From NCBI RefSeq assembly GCF_022012435.1, contig NZ_JAKLUA010000014.1:62001-126000 (forward strand): a stretch of DNA of 64,000 nucleotides, given 5' to 3'. Below, in pieces: positions 16,875-25,437 of the stretch. The stretch's first letter is position 1, and every line of letters begins with the position of its first letter. The notes beneath the pieces are model-generated. The model was not told where the DNA came from. It worked only from the letters and a program-made list of their open reading frames with translations, and made no database searches. This DNA comes from Bradyrhizobium zhengyangense (lineage in GTDB: Bacteria; Pseudomonadota; Alphaproteobacteria; Rhizobiales; Xanthobacteraceae). Both the position numbers and the translations under genes were made by a program.

Positions 16875-17216
16875 TCAGGACTTGCCCTTGCCCGGCTGCA
16901 TGAAGTTGCCGGTCATCTGGCGCATGTGATCGCCGGCGTTCGTGAACTGGCTCCGCAGGAACTCGGACTGGATTCTCATCGCCTCCTGAACGTCGGTCGC
17001 GTGAACCAGCTTGCGGGCATGCTCGAATGCCGCCTTCATGTTCTGCTCGGTGAAGGCGAGCGCCTGCTTGGACACGTCCGCGCCTGCGCCAGGAACGGAC
17101 GACATCGATTTGGTGGCGGCATCGAAAAACATGCCGAATGCCTTCTCCGCCTGGTCGATTGTCTTCTCCGCCAGGTCGCGCAGTTCAGCTGGAACTTCGA
17201 GCTTCGGTTCGATCAT
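16875..17216 (-). CDS. phaP: Phasin family protein
   Basis: A 113-residue phasin: an amphipathic, almost entirely helical protein that coats polyhydroxyalkanoate granules. Typical features are AFGMFFDAATKSM, ALAFTEQNMKAAFEHARKLVHATDVQEAMRIQ (the phasin core) and a Lys/Gly tail. The ATG at 17216 follows a strong GGGAGGAG site, and the upstream in-frame extension has no protein character. It appears monocistronic, with the hairpin at 16766-16802 behind it. Confidence 0.88.
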   Translation of the reverse strand: MIEPKLEVPAELRDLAEKTIDQAEKAFGMFFDAATKSMSSVPGAGADVSKQALAFTEQNMKAAFEHARKLVHATDVQEAMRIQSEFLRSQFTNAGDHMRQMTGNFMQPGKGKS

Positions 17217-17362
17217 GGTCGTACTCCTCCCTCTTTTTCCTGACTGATTATCACATTTGTCGCACCGCCTTCCAGCGGCCATGCTTCGGCCGGGACCGCC
17301 ATCTGGCGGTCTGTCGCCGGCCGGGAGGGCGGCCAGAGCGTATTGCCGGCGCTCGGCCAAGC

Positions 17363-17548
17363 TTAGGACAAGGGATGGTCGGGGAGTGTTTCGTCGGTGA
17401 CGAGATCTTCGACAAGCTTGATGACTTCAAAGCGCTGGCGGGGGGCGAGCTTGAGAAAGGCGCGCAGCAGGCGGAGGCTCTCGACAGTGCCGGTCGCGGG
17501 TGCACCGAGTTTTAGATGCAGTTCAGCCGCGAAATTGAGGTTCTTCAT
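17363..17548 (-). CDS. Small hypothetical protein
   Basis: A 61-residue protein (MKNLNFAAEL...) predicted to be mostly helical and soluble, with a Leu-rich middle (LRLLRAFLKLAPRQRFEVIKLVEDLV). No family is recognised. AGGTGCGAG precedes the ATG at 17548. It lies upstream of the phasin gene on the same strand, but 146 bases separate them. Confidence 0.5.
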   Translation of the reverse strand: MKNLNFAAELHLKLGAPATGTVESLRLLRAFLKLAPRQRFEVIKLVEDLVTDETLPDHPLS

Positions 17549-17940
17549 CTCGCACCTATGACAGGATCGGCCCTTCGGGTCGAGCGTCGGGAAGCCCGAT
17601 CGAGGACCGGTTGTCGTCACCGAACGCCACGGCGACGACGAACTCTAGGTCGGAGCACCCCAGCAACCTGGCGCGCTGAGCTGCAAATCTGAACAGACGC
17701 GGCCCGACCCGAGAAGTTGCAATTATGTCAAGGAACAACCCGTCCGGCAAGCCAAACCGTGACACTTAGCGATGCTTCGTCAGCATTCGTGCCACGGCAA
17801 TTCCGGATAACAGGAATACGCGCCGCCGTCACCCACCTGCGTCAAGAAGCAGCATCAGTCACCACAAGGCCCCGATCGCTGTCAATTCGACCAACGTTTC
17901 GCGATGTTTCTGACATGCTCGGAAACTGGCAAAACGCGGA
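17549..17940. other. Gene-poor stretch
   Basis: About 390 bases between the two minus-strand genes. One open minus-strand frame (17556-17765, GTG start) has no ribosome site and poor protein character. I see no RNA gene or repeat here. Confidence 0.4.
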
Positions 17941-18405
17941 TTAGCGCTTCTTCAGCGTATACACGTAATCGTTGAGCCCGATCTCGGCGGTTGTATCGTC
18001 CACGAAATGAACGTCGATCTCGCAGCCCGTCTCCAGAGTCCTGATACGGGACCCGGCGAAGCCGAGCGAAGCGGCAAGCGCCTTCGGATCGACTTTCTTG
18101 TCGGCGCTGCGCATCTCGTCGAATGCGCCCTGGAAAAGCATGTCAGGACCATAATCCGTCAACTTGTAGTGCGGTTTGGTACAGGCAAATGGACGCGGAC
18201 CGGAGATTTCCCCGGTCTTGAGAGCCACTGTCTTACCCATCAGCCGCGCGCGCTCGGCATCGTCAGGCTTGCGGTGCGGATCGGCCCAAGGCGCAACCAC
18301 GGCCGTCGTGAAGGTCCAGTTTCCGACAAAAAACGGATCGGCGGCCACGGCGGAGCCTACCGTGCCAAGCGATGCGAACAGACAAGCAATACGGGCGAAT
18401 TTCAT
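17941..18405 (-). CDS. Exported hypothetical protein
   Basis: A 154-residue protein with a signal peptide ending near residue 21 (GSAVAADP). The mature part starts with an FVGNWTFTTAVVAPW segment and contains two cysteines that could pair. No known domain is recognised; the beta-rich pattern suggests a small lipocalin- or META-like periplasmic protein, but that is a guess. AAGGGGAC precedes the ATG. Confidence 0.65.
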   Translation of the reverse strand: MKFARIACLFASLGTVGSAVAADPFFVGNWTFTTAVVAPWADPHRKPDDAERARLMGKTVALKTGEISGPRPFACTKPHYKLTDYGPDMLFQGAFDEMRSADKKVDPKALAASLGFAGSRIRTLETGCEIDVHFVDDTTAEIGLNDYVYTLKKR

Positions 18406-18598
18406 GCGGCAAGTCCCCCTTCACGGCTTGGACTCGTCGCCCTGCATTACGGTTCATCATGATCCGATATTTCTCGCTCCGTGAACCGTCGTTCAAGATC
18501 GTGCGACCAAGCGGTTGCGGAACGGCCACGCAGATTAAGGGCGCCATGGCTGACGAACGATTTTGATTCGGGCGCACTCAGGACCAAAGGACGACGGC

Positions 18599-18955
18599 AT
18601 GCTTTCTCGCTGCGATCTCGTCAAGGGCGCCGCGGTTGCGCTTCTTACACTCTCGATTCAAGGCGCGTGGGCGCAGGAGACCAAAATGAACCTGTTCAAG
18701 ATCGTCACCGTCAAGGACGAGATCATCATCGGGCTGTCGCCCGACGAGTTGCAGGCGCTCGGTGGCAGTGACGCAAGCGCGGTCGCGCACGCTCTGGCGC
18801 AGAAGGGCGATCTCACCGTCTGGCAGTACAACGTGCATCGCGGACAGAACGGTGAAATGCAGCAGGCGCCCACGGCAAAAATCGGACTTCTGGCCAACGC
18901 CTCGCTCCGCGTCGAGCCCTACACCACGCCCTACCAGATCATGCCGCATCCGTGA
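18599..18955 (+). CDS. Exported hypothetical protein
   Basis: A 118-residue protein with an N-terminal signal (MLSRCDLVKGAAVALLTLSI...WAQ) and a mature region beginning ETKMNLFKIVTVKDEIIIG. No family is recognised. AAGGA lies upstream of the ATG at 18599. It is divergent from the exported protein at 17941-18405 and convergent with the DUF6456-like gene. Confidence 0.65.
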   Translation: MLSRCDLVKGAAVALLTLSIQGAWAQETKMNLFKIVTVKDEIIIGLSPDELQALGGSDASAVAHALAQKGDLTVWQYNVHRGQNGEMQQAPTAKIGLLANASLRVEPYTTPYQIMPHP

Positions 18956-19001
18956 CACGAGATCGCGGATGGGCCGGCGACAAAGGCCGCCGGCCCATCC
19001 T

Positions 19002-19565
19002 TCAGCGGTGCCGCGCTGACACATCTGTCGCAAAGCCGTAGACCAGGGCCAGCCGGTCGAGGCATTCGCGAAAACGCCGGGCGAAATAGTCGTTCCAACG
19101 CTGGGTGCGGACGGCACGTCGCTGCCCGATCTGGTCCATGGTCAGGCCGAGCACCAGCACGTCATGCACCAGCGCGGCGCCATCGGTGCCAAGCTCGCGT
19201 TCGACCCGGTTCAGCCGCAGCACAGCCTGGCGCTGACGCTCCGTCAGCGGCTCGCGAGAGCGCGTGCCGTCGACATATTTGCGGGTCGGATCCATGGCCT
19301 GCGGGCCCCGTTCTGCCCTCTCCCAGTCGTTCTGGTAGGCGCGCCCCCCTCGATATTGTGCCTCATCGATCTGGCGATGCGAGTGGAGCCGGCCGAGCGG
19401 ATCATTGCGGATTGATCGCATGGCCATGATCTTCTCATCGGAATCAAGCGCGAGGGGATTATCGACCTCTGCCTCCGTGACCTCGGCATTGAACGGCAAG
19501 ACGCGCGAGCGCCGGTCGTGGAGTTCGGTCAATCTGTAGGACTTGTTACGTCTGGCACGAGCCAC
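19002..19565 (-). CDS. DUF6456-like helical protein, part of a phage-like regulatory module
   Basis: A 187-residue soluble protein, rich in Arg and Asp. The central part (AYQNDWERAERG... then LTERQRQAVLRLNRVERELG) and the C-terminal helix-turn-helix-like part (VLVLGLTMDQIGQRRAVRTQRWNDYF) resemble the DUF6456 family found near phage and cell-cycle regulators in Alphaproteobacteria. Its role is unknown, but DNA binding is plausible from the C-terminal part. It lies 48 bases downstream of the GcrA-like gene on the same strand and is probably co-transcribed with it. Confidence 0.6.
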   Translation of the reverse strand: MARARRNKSYRLTELHDRRSRVLPFNAEVTEAEVDNPLALDSDEKIMAMRSIRNDPLGRLHSHRQIDEAQYRGGRAYQNDWERAERGPQAMDPTRKYVDGTRSREPLTERQRQAVLRLNRVERELGTDGAALVHDVLVLGLTMDQIGQRRAVRTQRWNDYFARRFRECLDRLALVYGFATDVSARHR

Positions 19566-19613
19566 TCGGAAACTCCTTGCGAATTGACATGAAAAGGGAC
19601 AGTCACGCGCGAG

Positions 19614-20147
19614 TCAGGCGGCGGAGACGAGCCTCAGCACGACGGCGGCAGCCGTACGGGCCGCACCGGGACCGCGAGTAAGGCGCGCATGCGGCGCGCA
19701 ATAGCTTGAGCCGGGTTGACGTGGGTGGCCGCAGAAGCCGATCTCCTCCCCATCCTTGTCGCCGCCATACGGGTAGCGGCAATCGGCTCGTTCAAGCTCG
19801 TCCAGCGTGACCAGGCGCGGCCGCACGCCGACGCAGCGCAGTTTGACCGGAGTGGCCGGCTTCAGGGCCGATGGCGGCGGCAGGTTCAGGCCCGGTGGCG
19901 TGACACGAGGCGGTGTGAGCGGAGCAGACCCGCCCGGCAAGGACGGCACGATCGACGGACTTATAATTCGTTCGGGCGTGCTGAGCCCGAGCCCGAGCCG
20001 CTTGGCGCGACCGATCACTGCGTTGCGCGTGTAAGCCGTTCCAAACCTTGCGTTAATCTGTCTTCCGATCTCCGCATATGACAGTCCTTTGAAGAAATAG
20101 TCGCGAAGCGCGTCGGAATGCTCCGACGACCAATGGCCCGGTTCCAT
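19614..20147 (-). CDS. GcrA family cell-cycle regulator homologue
   Basis: A 177-residue protein. The N-terminal GcrA DNA-binding region (WSSEHSDALRDYFFKGLSYAEIGRQI, then YTRNAVIGRAKRLGLG, residues about 6-54) is followed by a proline-rich linker and a C-terminal cysteine-rich region (CRYPYGG...FCGHPRQPGSSYCAPHARL) matching the GcrA C-terminus that contacts RNA polymerase sigma-70. Genuine GcrA controls methylation-dependent cell-cycle transcription; rhizobia often carry additional copies in phage-derived regions. This one is divergent from an S24-type repressor, which argues for an accessory copy. Confidence 0.85.
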   Translation of the reverse strand: MEPGHWSSEHSDALRDYFFKGLSYAEIGRQINARFGTAYTRNAVIGRAKRLGLGLSTPERIISPSIVPSLPGGSAPLTPPRVTPPGLNLPPPSALKPATPVKLRCVGVRPRLVTLDELERADCRYPYGGDKDGEEIGFCGHPRQPGSSYCAPHARLTRGPGAARTAAAVVLRLVSAA

Positions 20148-20200
20148 GCTGCTATCCTGTGATGCACTTCCGACCTCATGATCCGGAAGCGAAACACACT

Positions 20201-20215
20201 TTCCGTTATTCCGAA
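20201..20215. promoter_or_regulatory. Candidate S24-repressor operator in the gcrA-like/repressor divergent region
   Basis: TTCCGTTATTCCGAA fits TTCCG-N5-CGGAA with one mismatch. A second pair of half-sites, TTCCG at 20168-20172 and CGGAA at 20184-20188, lies close by with longer spacing. The location between the divergent regulator genes suits a repressor operator. Confidence 0.4.
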
Positions 20216-20310
20216 GGCCAAGTCAAGCCGCAATTCTGATATTCATAATTGCATGAATTCCGAATTTAGGACTACAAGGGGCAGAGCCATGGGCAATCGA
20301 GGGAATCACC

Positions 20311-20919
20311 ATGTTGGACGTTGCGATGATCGAGCGGGGCCTGGAAAAGACGGGCAAGAGCAAGGGCGGCCTGGCCGCGGCGATGGGCGTCCGCCCAGGT
20401 GCGGTGTCGGAAATCCTCGGCGGCGAACGCCTGGTGAAAGCTTCGGAAATCATTCCGATCATGCAATATCTTGAGCTGAACCTCGCGCCGATCATGGGCC
20501 GCGTCGGTGCCGGCGCCGTGATCGAGCCCGACGTCGAGCAGGTCCCGCCGGAGGGGCTGGGCGACATCGCGCTGCCCTTCCCGATCATGGAAGAGACCGT
20601 CGCGTTCGAGATCGTCGGCGATTCGATGCTGCCCAAGTATGAAAGCGGCGACGTGATCGTGGTCTACAAGGACCAGCGTCATCCGCTGTCGAGCTTCTAT
20701 GGCGAAGAGGCCGTGGTCCGGCTCAAGACCGGCGAGCGTTATCTGAAGACCATCGAACGGGGCAAATCTCCCTCCCTCGTCAACCTCGTCAGCTTCAACG
20801 CCAAGCCGATCGTCGGCGTCAAGCTCGACTGGGTCGGAGAAATCTGCCTCTCGATGCCCAAAGGCCAGCTCGAGCGGCTGCGCGCCAAGTCGGCCCGCCC
20901 GCGCAAGAAGAGCCGGTAA
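20311..20919 (+). CDS. S24/LexA-like helix-turn-helix repressor (phage CI type)
   Basis: A 202-residue repressor. An N-terminal HTH (residues about 5-45; KSKGGLAAAMGVRPGAVSEIL) is followed by an Ala-Gly cleavage-type segment (RVGAGAVIEP, about 66-75) and a C-terminal S24 peptidase domain. The active-site serine is in GDSMLPKYESGD and the lysine in VVRLKTGERYLK. Such repressors are inactivated by RecA-stimulated self-cleavage, so the gene may respond to DNA damage. It is divergent from the GcrA-like gene, and TTCCG-N5-CGGAA sites occur on both sides of it. Confidence 0.88.
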   Translation: MLDVAMIERGLEKTGKSKGGLAAAMGVRPGAVSEILGGERLVKASEIIPIMQYLELNLAPIMGRVGAGAVIEPDVEQVPPEGLGDIALPFPIMEETVAFEIVGDSMLPKYESGDVIVVYKDQRHPLSSFYGEEAVVRLKTGERYLKTIERGKSPSLVNLVSFNAKPIVGVKLDWVGEICLSMPKGQLERLRAKSARPRKKSR

Positions 20920-20928
20920 GCGGTCGAT

Positions 20929-20943
20929 TTCCGATTTGCGGAA
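20929..20943. promoter_or_regulatory. Perfect TTCCG-N5-CGGAA palindrome
   Basis: TTCCGATTTGCGGAA is the exact form of the repeated site and extends to seven-base arms (ATTTCCG/CGGAAAT, 20927-20945). It lies directly after the S24 repressor gene and just upstream of the promoter-like sequence at 20951-20980, so it is a strong operator candidate for that repressor. Confidence 0.5.
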
Positions 20944-20950
20944 ATAGATC

Positions 20951-20980
20951 TTGACTTTAATTCCGTTTTCCAGAAATACT
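20951..20980 (+). promoter_or_regulatory. Sigma-70-type promoter overlapping a third TTCCG site
   Basis: TTGACT at 20951-20956 is followed after 17-18 bases by AAATACT (20974-20980). Between them lies TTCCGTTTTCCAGAA (20961-20975), the repeated operator-like motif with one mismatch. A repressor bound here would block the promoter of the small gene at 21024. Confidence 0.45.
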
Positions 20981-21023
20981 CTGCTGCGCACCTGGCCTTT
21001 AGGGGGCGCGGCAGGATCGTTTG

Positions 21024-21299
21024 ATGCAGTATTTCGTCGTGATGATCGATTACGGGCGACGCGGTCGCGAGGCAGTCGTCGATCCCGAGATCACCAGGCG
21101 CGGGATCATCTCCCGCGTCAGCTCCGGCGAATATCAGAACATTCTGTTCATCCACGAAATCGCGGAGAATTCCGTCGACGATGTGACCGAAGCCATTTTG
21201 GCCGAGGCCGCCCTCCCCGAAATCCCGCCTGAAGACGTTGACCTCCAGGCGAGCCGTCATGATCACGCTCGCGACCTGCGCAAGCACGAGAAAGCGTGA
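21024..21299 (+). CDS. Small hypothetical protein under the putative S24 operator
   Basis: A 91-residue soluble protein beginning MQYFVVMIDYGRRGREAVVD. No family is recognised; the acidic, proline-containing C-terminal half (LPEIPPEDVDLQ) is followed by a basic helix. It is the first gene after the promoter with two operator-like sites at 20929-20975, so it is the best candidate target of the adjacent S24 repressor. The start could also be the TTG three bases earlier. Confidence 0.55.
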   Translation: MQYFVVMIDYGRRGREAVVDPEITRRGIISRVSSGEYQNILFIHEIAENSVDDVTEAILAEAALPEIPPEDVDLQASRHDHARDLRKHEKA

Positions 21300-21338
21300 C
21301 GCCGGCTGAACCAGCCTGCGTCACAGCTCAATCCGAAC

Positions 21339-22313
21339 TCACACCGTCAGGACGGTCGATCCCGTGGTCTTGCGCGCGGCAAGATCGGCATGCGCCTTGG
21401 CGGCGTCCTTCAGCGCATAGGTCTGGTGCACCTCGATCTTGACCGCATCGGACTTGACGACGTCGAACAGCTCGTTCGCCATGGCAACCAGGTTTTCGCG
21501 CTTGGCCGCGTAGGTGAACAATGTCGGCCGGGTCACATACAGCGAACCCTTCTGCGCGAGCAGACCAAGATTGAGCGGTTCGACCGCGCCGGAGGACGCA
21601 CCGAACAGCGCGGCGACGCCAAGCGGCGCAAGGCAGTCCAGCGACTTCAGAAATGTGTCCTTGCCGACGGAATCGTAGACCACCGGCACCTTCTTGCCGC
21701 CGGTAATCTCGTCGACGCGCTTCACGAAATCCTCGCGCGTATAGATGATGACGTGGTCGCAGCCATGGGCCTTGGCGAGTTTCGCCTTCTCGTCGCTGCT
21801 GACGGTACCGATCACGGTCGCGCCAAGATGTTTCGCCCATTGACTCAGGATCAGGCCAACGCCGCCCGCTGCGGCATGCAGCAGAATGGTGTCGCCGGCC
21901 TTCACACGATAGGTCTGCCGGATCAAATATTGCGTAGTCAGCCCCTTCAGCATCATCGCGGCCGCGGTCTTGTCGTCGACGCCGTCAGGCAGCTTCAACA
22001 GCCGGTCGGCAGGGATCAGTCGCGCCTCGGAGTAGGCGCCAAGCGGTGATGCACCATAAGCGACGCGGTCACCGGGCTTCAGATCGGTGACGCCCTGTCC
22101 GACTTCCTCGACGACGCCGGCCCCTTCGCTGCCGAGCCCACTCGGCAATTGCACCGGATAGACGCCGGAGCGATTGTAGATGTCGACGAAGTTGAGGCCC
22201 ACGGCGGTATGGCGGATGCGCGCCTCGCCCGGCCCGGGCTTGCCGACACTGACTTCCTCCCAAACCAGGACTTCCGGACCACCGGTCTTGTGAAAACGAA
22301 TGGCGTGAGTCAT
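21339..22313 (-). CDS. qorA: NADPH:quinone oxidoreductase (zeta-crystallin family)
   Basis: A 324-residue cytoplasmic enzyme, exactly the usual length of the QOR group of medium-chain dehydrogenases, which reduces quinones using NADPH. Typical parts are NFVDIYNRSGVYPVQLPSGL, GSEGAGVVEEVG near the N-terminus and the nucleotide-binding LLHAAAGGVGLILSQWAKHLG around 140-165. It lacks zinc-binding cysteines, as expected for this group. AAGGGAG precedes the ATG at 22313. It is convergent with the small ORF at 21024 and appears monocistronic. Confidence 0.92.
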   Translation of the reverse strand: MTHAIRFHKTGGPEVLVWEEVSVGKPGPGEARIRHTAVGLNFVDIYNRSGVYPVQLPSGLGSEGAGVVEEVGQGVTDLKPGDRVAYGASPLGAYSEARLIPADRLLKLPDGVDDKTAAAMMLKGLTTQYLIRQTYRVKAGDTILLHAAAGGVGLILSQWAKHLGATVIGTVSSDEKAKLAKAHGCDHVIIYTREDFVKRVDEITGGKKVPVVYDSVGKDTFLKSLDCLAPLGVAALFGASSGAVEPLNLGLLAQKGSLYVTRPTLFTYAAKRENLVAMANELFDVVKSDAVKIEVHQTYALKDAAKAHADLAARKTTGSTVLTV

Positions 22314-22540
22314 GGGCGTTGCTCCCTTATCGTTGCGTTGACGGTCCGAAAAAAAGCGATCGGCCGGAGAGATAGGCATTTGGTCCGCCCGTTACAGTAT
22401 AGAAGCCGTAACAAGAATGTCACAGCGAACGACAAACCCTCGCTGTTCCGCCTCTGTTCGAAAGAGTTGATGAGGGTCTCCGAGCCACCGGCAGTAGCTT
22501 CTGCGCGGGGTTTGGTGGTCGCCTGCGAAGGAGAGCCGAG

Positions 22541-22741
22541 ATGCCAGCTTATGTACAGCATCATCAGGACATCGAAATCGCGCCTGTGATTTGCCCGACA
22601 TGCATGGGGTTCCTGCCGATGTATGTACGCGAGGTCGAGCCGCACTGGAGCCTTGCCAAGATCGACTTCGTGTATGAATGCGCCGATTGCGGCGCCGAGG
22701 TCAGACAGACCATCCGCAAGCCGGAGCTGCTGCGCCACTGA
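22541..22741 (+). CDS. Small zinc-ribbon-like protein
   Basis: A 66-residue protein with two CxxC pairs, CPTC (18-21) and CADC (48-51), spaced as in a single zinc ribbon. GAAGGAGAG lies before the ATG. No specific family is recognised; proteins of this kind may bind nucleic acid or act as adaptors. It stands alone between the quinone reductase and the MoxR gene. Confidence 0.65.
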   Translation: MPAYVQHHQDIEIAPVICPTCMGFLPMYVREVEPHWSLAKIDFVYECADCGAEVRQTIRKPELLRH

Positions 22742-22886
22742 TCGCACGATCAGTTGCCCTTAAGTATTTGCGCTGAACGGAAAAAGCTGATGTCAGCGCG
22801 GGTCTGGCCGTCCCAAACGAGGCTTGTTCTTTGCCGGGAACGCAGGCAGAACAAGCTTCAAGCAAGACATTTGGGAGCGCCATTTC

Positions 22887-23834
22887 GTGGCTGATCAGAA
22901 GGCCTCGACCGCGATCGAGGCAGTGGAGAGCGGCCTCGCCGCGCAGGGCTATATCGCGAGCCGGCAGATCGCGACCGCCGTCTATTTGTCGCAGCAGATC
23001 GAGAAGCCGATCCTGGTCGAGGGCCCCGCGGGTGTCGGTAAGACCGAGCTCGCCAAGGCAATCGCTGCCTGGCGCGGCAAGAAGATGATCCGTCTGCAAT
23101 GCTACGAAGGCCTCGACGAGGCCAAGGCGCTCTATGAGTGGAAATACGCCAAGCAGCTGCTCTACACCCAGATCCTCAAGGACAAGCTCGGCGAAGTCCT
23201 TGGCGGCGCGCAGACGCTGCATGCCGCCCTCGATCAGCTGCATGATTTCGGCGACGTGTTCTTCTCCAAGGAATTCGTCGAGCCGCGCCCCCTGCTCCAG
23301 GCGCTGGAGCAGCCGGGCGGCTGCGTGCTGCTGATCGACGAGATCGACAAATCGGACGCCGAATTCGAATCGCTACTGCTGGAGATCCTCTCGGACTTCC
23401 AGGTCACGATCCCCGAGCTCGGCACAGTCTCGGCGATCACACCGCCGACCGTGATCCTCACCTCGAACAGCGAGCGCGATCTCGGCGACGCCTTGAAGCG
23501 CCGCTGCCTGCATCTGCACATCGGCTTCCCCGAGCAGCGGCTGGAGGAGCGTATCGTCGAGAGCCGCGTGCCCGGCATCTCCCAGACGCTGCGCCGGCAG
23601 ATGGTTGGCTTCATCCACGAGATTCGCTCGCTCGACCTGAAGAAGCTGCCCTCGGTTAGCGAGACCATCGACTGGGCGCGCGTGCTGGTGCTGCTCCAGG
23701 CGAGCGAGCTCGACACCGAGATCGTCAAGGACACGCTCAACGTGCTCTTGAAATACGAGGCCGACATCGAGGCGGCTGCGCCGCAAGTGACGACCTTTAT
23801 TGCCAAGGCGGCCCGGTCCAACGTCTTCGGTTGA
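22887..23834 (+). CDS. MoxR-type AAA+ ATPase (CoxD-like)
   Basis: A 315-residue AAA+ ATPase. Walker A is GPAGVGKTE, Walker B LLIDEIDKSD, sensor 1 ILTSNSERDL, followed by the RRCLHLHIGFP segment typical of MoxR proteins. Members act as chaperones that insert metals or remodel partner enzymes, together with a VWA protein encoded next door. I chose GTG at 22887 with GGGAGCG upstream rather than the ATG at 22824. It is separated from the VWA gene by only six bases, so they form an operon. The client is not evident locally; CoxD/CoxE pairs serve molybdenum hydroxylases elsewhere. Confidence 0.88.
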   Translation: MADQKASTAIEAVESGLAAQGYIASRQIATAVYLSQQIEKPILVEGPAGVGKTELAKAIAAWRGKKMIRLQCYEGLDEAKALYEWKYAKQLLYTQILKDKLGEVLGGAQTLHAALDQLHDFGDVFFSKEFVEPRPLLQALEQPGGCVLLIDEIDKSDAEFESLLLEILSDFQVTIPELGTVSAITPPTVILTSNSERDLGDALKRRCLHLHIGFPEQRLEERIVESRVPGISQTLRRQMVGFIHEIRSLDLKKLPSVSETIDWARVLVLLQASELDTEIVKDTLNVLLKYEADIEAAAPQVTTFIAKAARSNVFG

Positions 23835-23840
23835 CGCCCG

Positions 23841-25220
23841 ATGCGCGAGAATCTCCATCGTTTCTTTCGGGCGGCGCGGGGCGCCGGTGTCCACGTCTCG
23901 CCCGCCGAAAGCATCGATGCAATGCGCGCGGTCGCGCAGGTCGGCCTCACCGACCGCGCCATCCTCCGTGACGCGCTGCTGCTGACGCTCGCCAAATCGC
24001 AGGACGAGAAGCTCGCGCTCGGCGATTGCTTTGATCTCTTCTTCAGCCAGCCCGAGCCGCGGCAGGATCAACCCGAGGCCAACGACAATGACGAGGCCTC
24101 GCAAGGCTCGGATCAGTCGCCCTCGTCAGGCTCGAACAGCGAAGCGGGCGGAGGCCAACCTCAGGAAGGATTGGGCCCGCTCGCACAGATGCTGCTGTCG
24201 CAGGATCGCAGCGCGATCCAGGCCGCCATCGCCAGTGCTTCCGGCGCAGCGTCACTCTCCGATATCCGCTACTCTACCCAGCGCGGCATCTTCTCCAGCC
24301 GCATCCTCGACGCGATGGGGCTCCAACGCCTGCGCGACGATCTCGACGAGCTGACCGGGACGAACCCGGCACTCGCCGAACGCCTGCGCGCCGCGCTCGA
24401 TGCCTTGCGCGAGGCTGTGCGTGATACCGTCTCGCAGGGGCTTGCGCTCTACGCCCGCGAAGAAGCTGAAAACCTCCGCAACGACATCCTGCGCAATGCA
24501 CCTCTTGCCCGCATCGAGCGGCGGCAGGTCGCCGAGATGCGCGCCCTGATCCGCCAGATCGCGCGACGCCTGCGCGAGCGCTATTCGAAGCCGCGCAAGC
24601 GCCAGCGCCGCGGTCATCTCGACGTTCGCCGTACGCTTCGCCGCAACGCCGCCTGGGGCGGGGTGCCCTTTCTCACCGCATGGAAGCGCAAGCATCGCGA
24701 CCGGCCGAAGATTGTCGCACTGTGCGACGTCTCCGGCTCCGTCGCACAGGTCTCCGATTTCTTCCTGCTCCTGATCCATTCACTGCATGAAGTCGTGGAC
24801 GACGTCCGTTCCTTCGCATTCTCGTCGCATCTGATCGAGGTCAGCGACATCCTGGAGAAAAAATCGCCCGAAGAGGCGATGGCCGAGATCATGTCCAAGG
24901 TCGGCTTCGGCTCGTCCGACTACGGCTCATCGCTGGTCGATTTCGAAAAAGACTTCATGAGCGCGCTGACGCCGCAGACAACGGTAATCGTGCTCGGCGA
25001 TGCCCGGAGCAACAATCTCGATCCGCGCGCGGACATCCTGCGCCGCGTCTCCGAACGCTCGAAGCGGCTGGTCTGGCTCAACCCCGAAGGTCGGCTCGCC
25101 TGGGGCTTTGGCGATTCCGAGATGCCGCGTTATGCGACTTTTTGCAGCGTGGTGCGGCAATGCGCCACCGCGCAGCAGCTCGAGCGCGCAGTCTCCGATA
25201 TCGTTGCCACTTATCAGTAA
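23841..25220 (+). CDS. VWA-domain protein, CoxE-like
   Basis: A 459-residue protein. A helical N-terminal region (about 1-75), a low-complexity acidic linker (about 75-115), a helical basic middle and a C-terminal von Willebrand A domain starting near residue 290, whose MIDAS motif is CDVSGSV (DxSxS), with later metal-binding segments around SSDYGSSL and LGDARSNN. It partners the MoxR ATPase encoded six bases upstream. CoxE-family members help mature molybdenum or other metalloenzymes; a xanthine dehydrogenase lies 30 kb away in this window, but that link is only a possibility. Confidence 0.85.
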   Translation: MRENLHRFFRAARGAGVHVSPAESIDAMRAVAQVGLTDRAILRDALLLTLAKSQDEKLALGDCFDLFFSQPEPRQDQPEANDNDEASQGSDQSPSSGSNSEAGGGQPQEGLGPLAQMLLSQDRSAIQAAIASASGAASLSDIRYSTQRGIFSSRILDAMGLQRLRDDLDELTGTNPALAERLRAALDALREAVRDTVSQGLALYAREEAENLRNDILRNAPLARIERRQVAEMRALIRQIARRLRERYSKPRKRQRRGHLDVRRTLRRNAAWGGVPFLTAWKRKHRDRPKIVALCDVSGSVAQVSDFFLLLIHSLHEVVDDVRSFAFSSHLIEVSDILEKKSPEEAMAEIMSKVGFGSSDYGSSLVDFEKDFMSALTPQTTVIVLGDARSNNLDPRADILRRVSERSKRLVWLNPEGRLAWGFGDSEMPRYATFCSVVRQCATAQQLERAVSDIVATYQ

Positions 25221-25254
25221 GTCTCGTCACTAAGTCTTGGGCTCGCGGCGAACG

Positions 25255-25437
25255 TCAGTTTCGTGCAAGCTCTGCGTAGACGACATTGCACTCGCGAAAG
25301 TGATAGGCAATTTCGTCGAGCGCGCGCTGTTCCCATTCCTGGGCTTGCGCCAGCCAGAAAACCCGACGCTCGAAATCGAGCGCGGCGCGCTCACGGCACA
25401 GGGATTCCTGACTGCGAATTTCGACCAGTCTGTTCAT
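25255..25437 (-). CDS. Small hypothetical protein
   Basis: A 60-residue, highly charged helical protein (MNRLVEIRSQ...) containing an FERRVFWLAQAQEWEQRALDEI segment. AAGGAG lies about ten bases upstream of the ATG at 25437. No family is recognised. It is convergent with the CoxE-like gene. Confidence 0.5.
   Translation of the reverse strand: MNRLVEIRSQESLCRERAALDFERRVFWLAQAQEWEQRALDEIAYHFRECNVVYAELARN

Noticed and set aside
17556..17765. Possible 69-codon minus-strand gene
   Set aside because: GTG start without a ribosome site, poor codon pattern, no recognisable domain.
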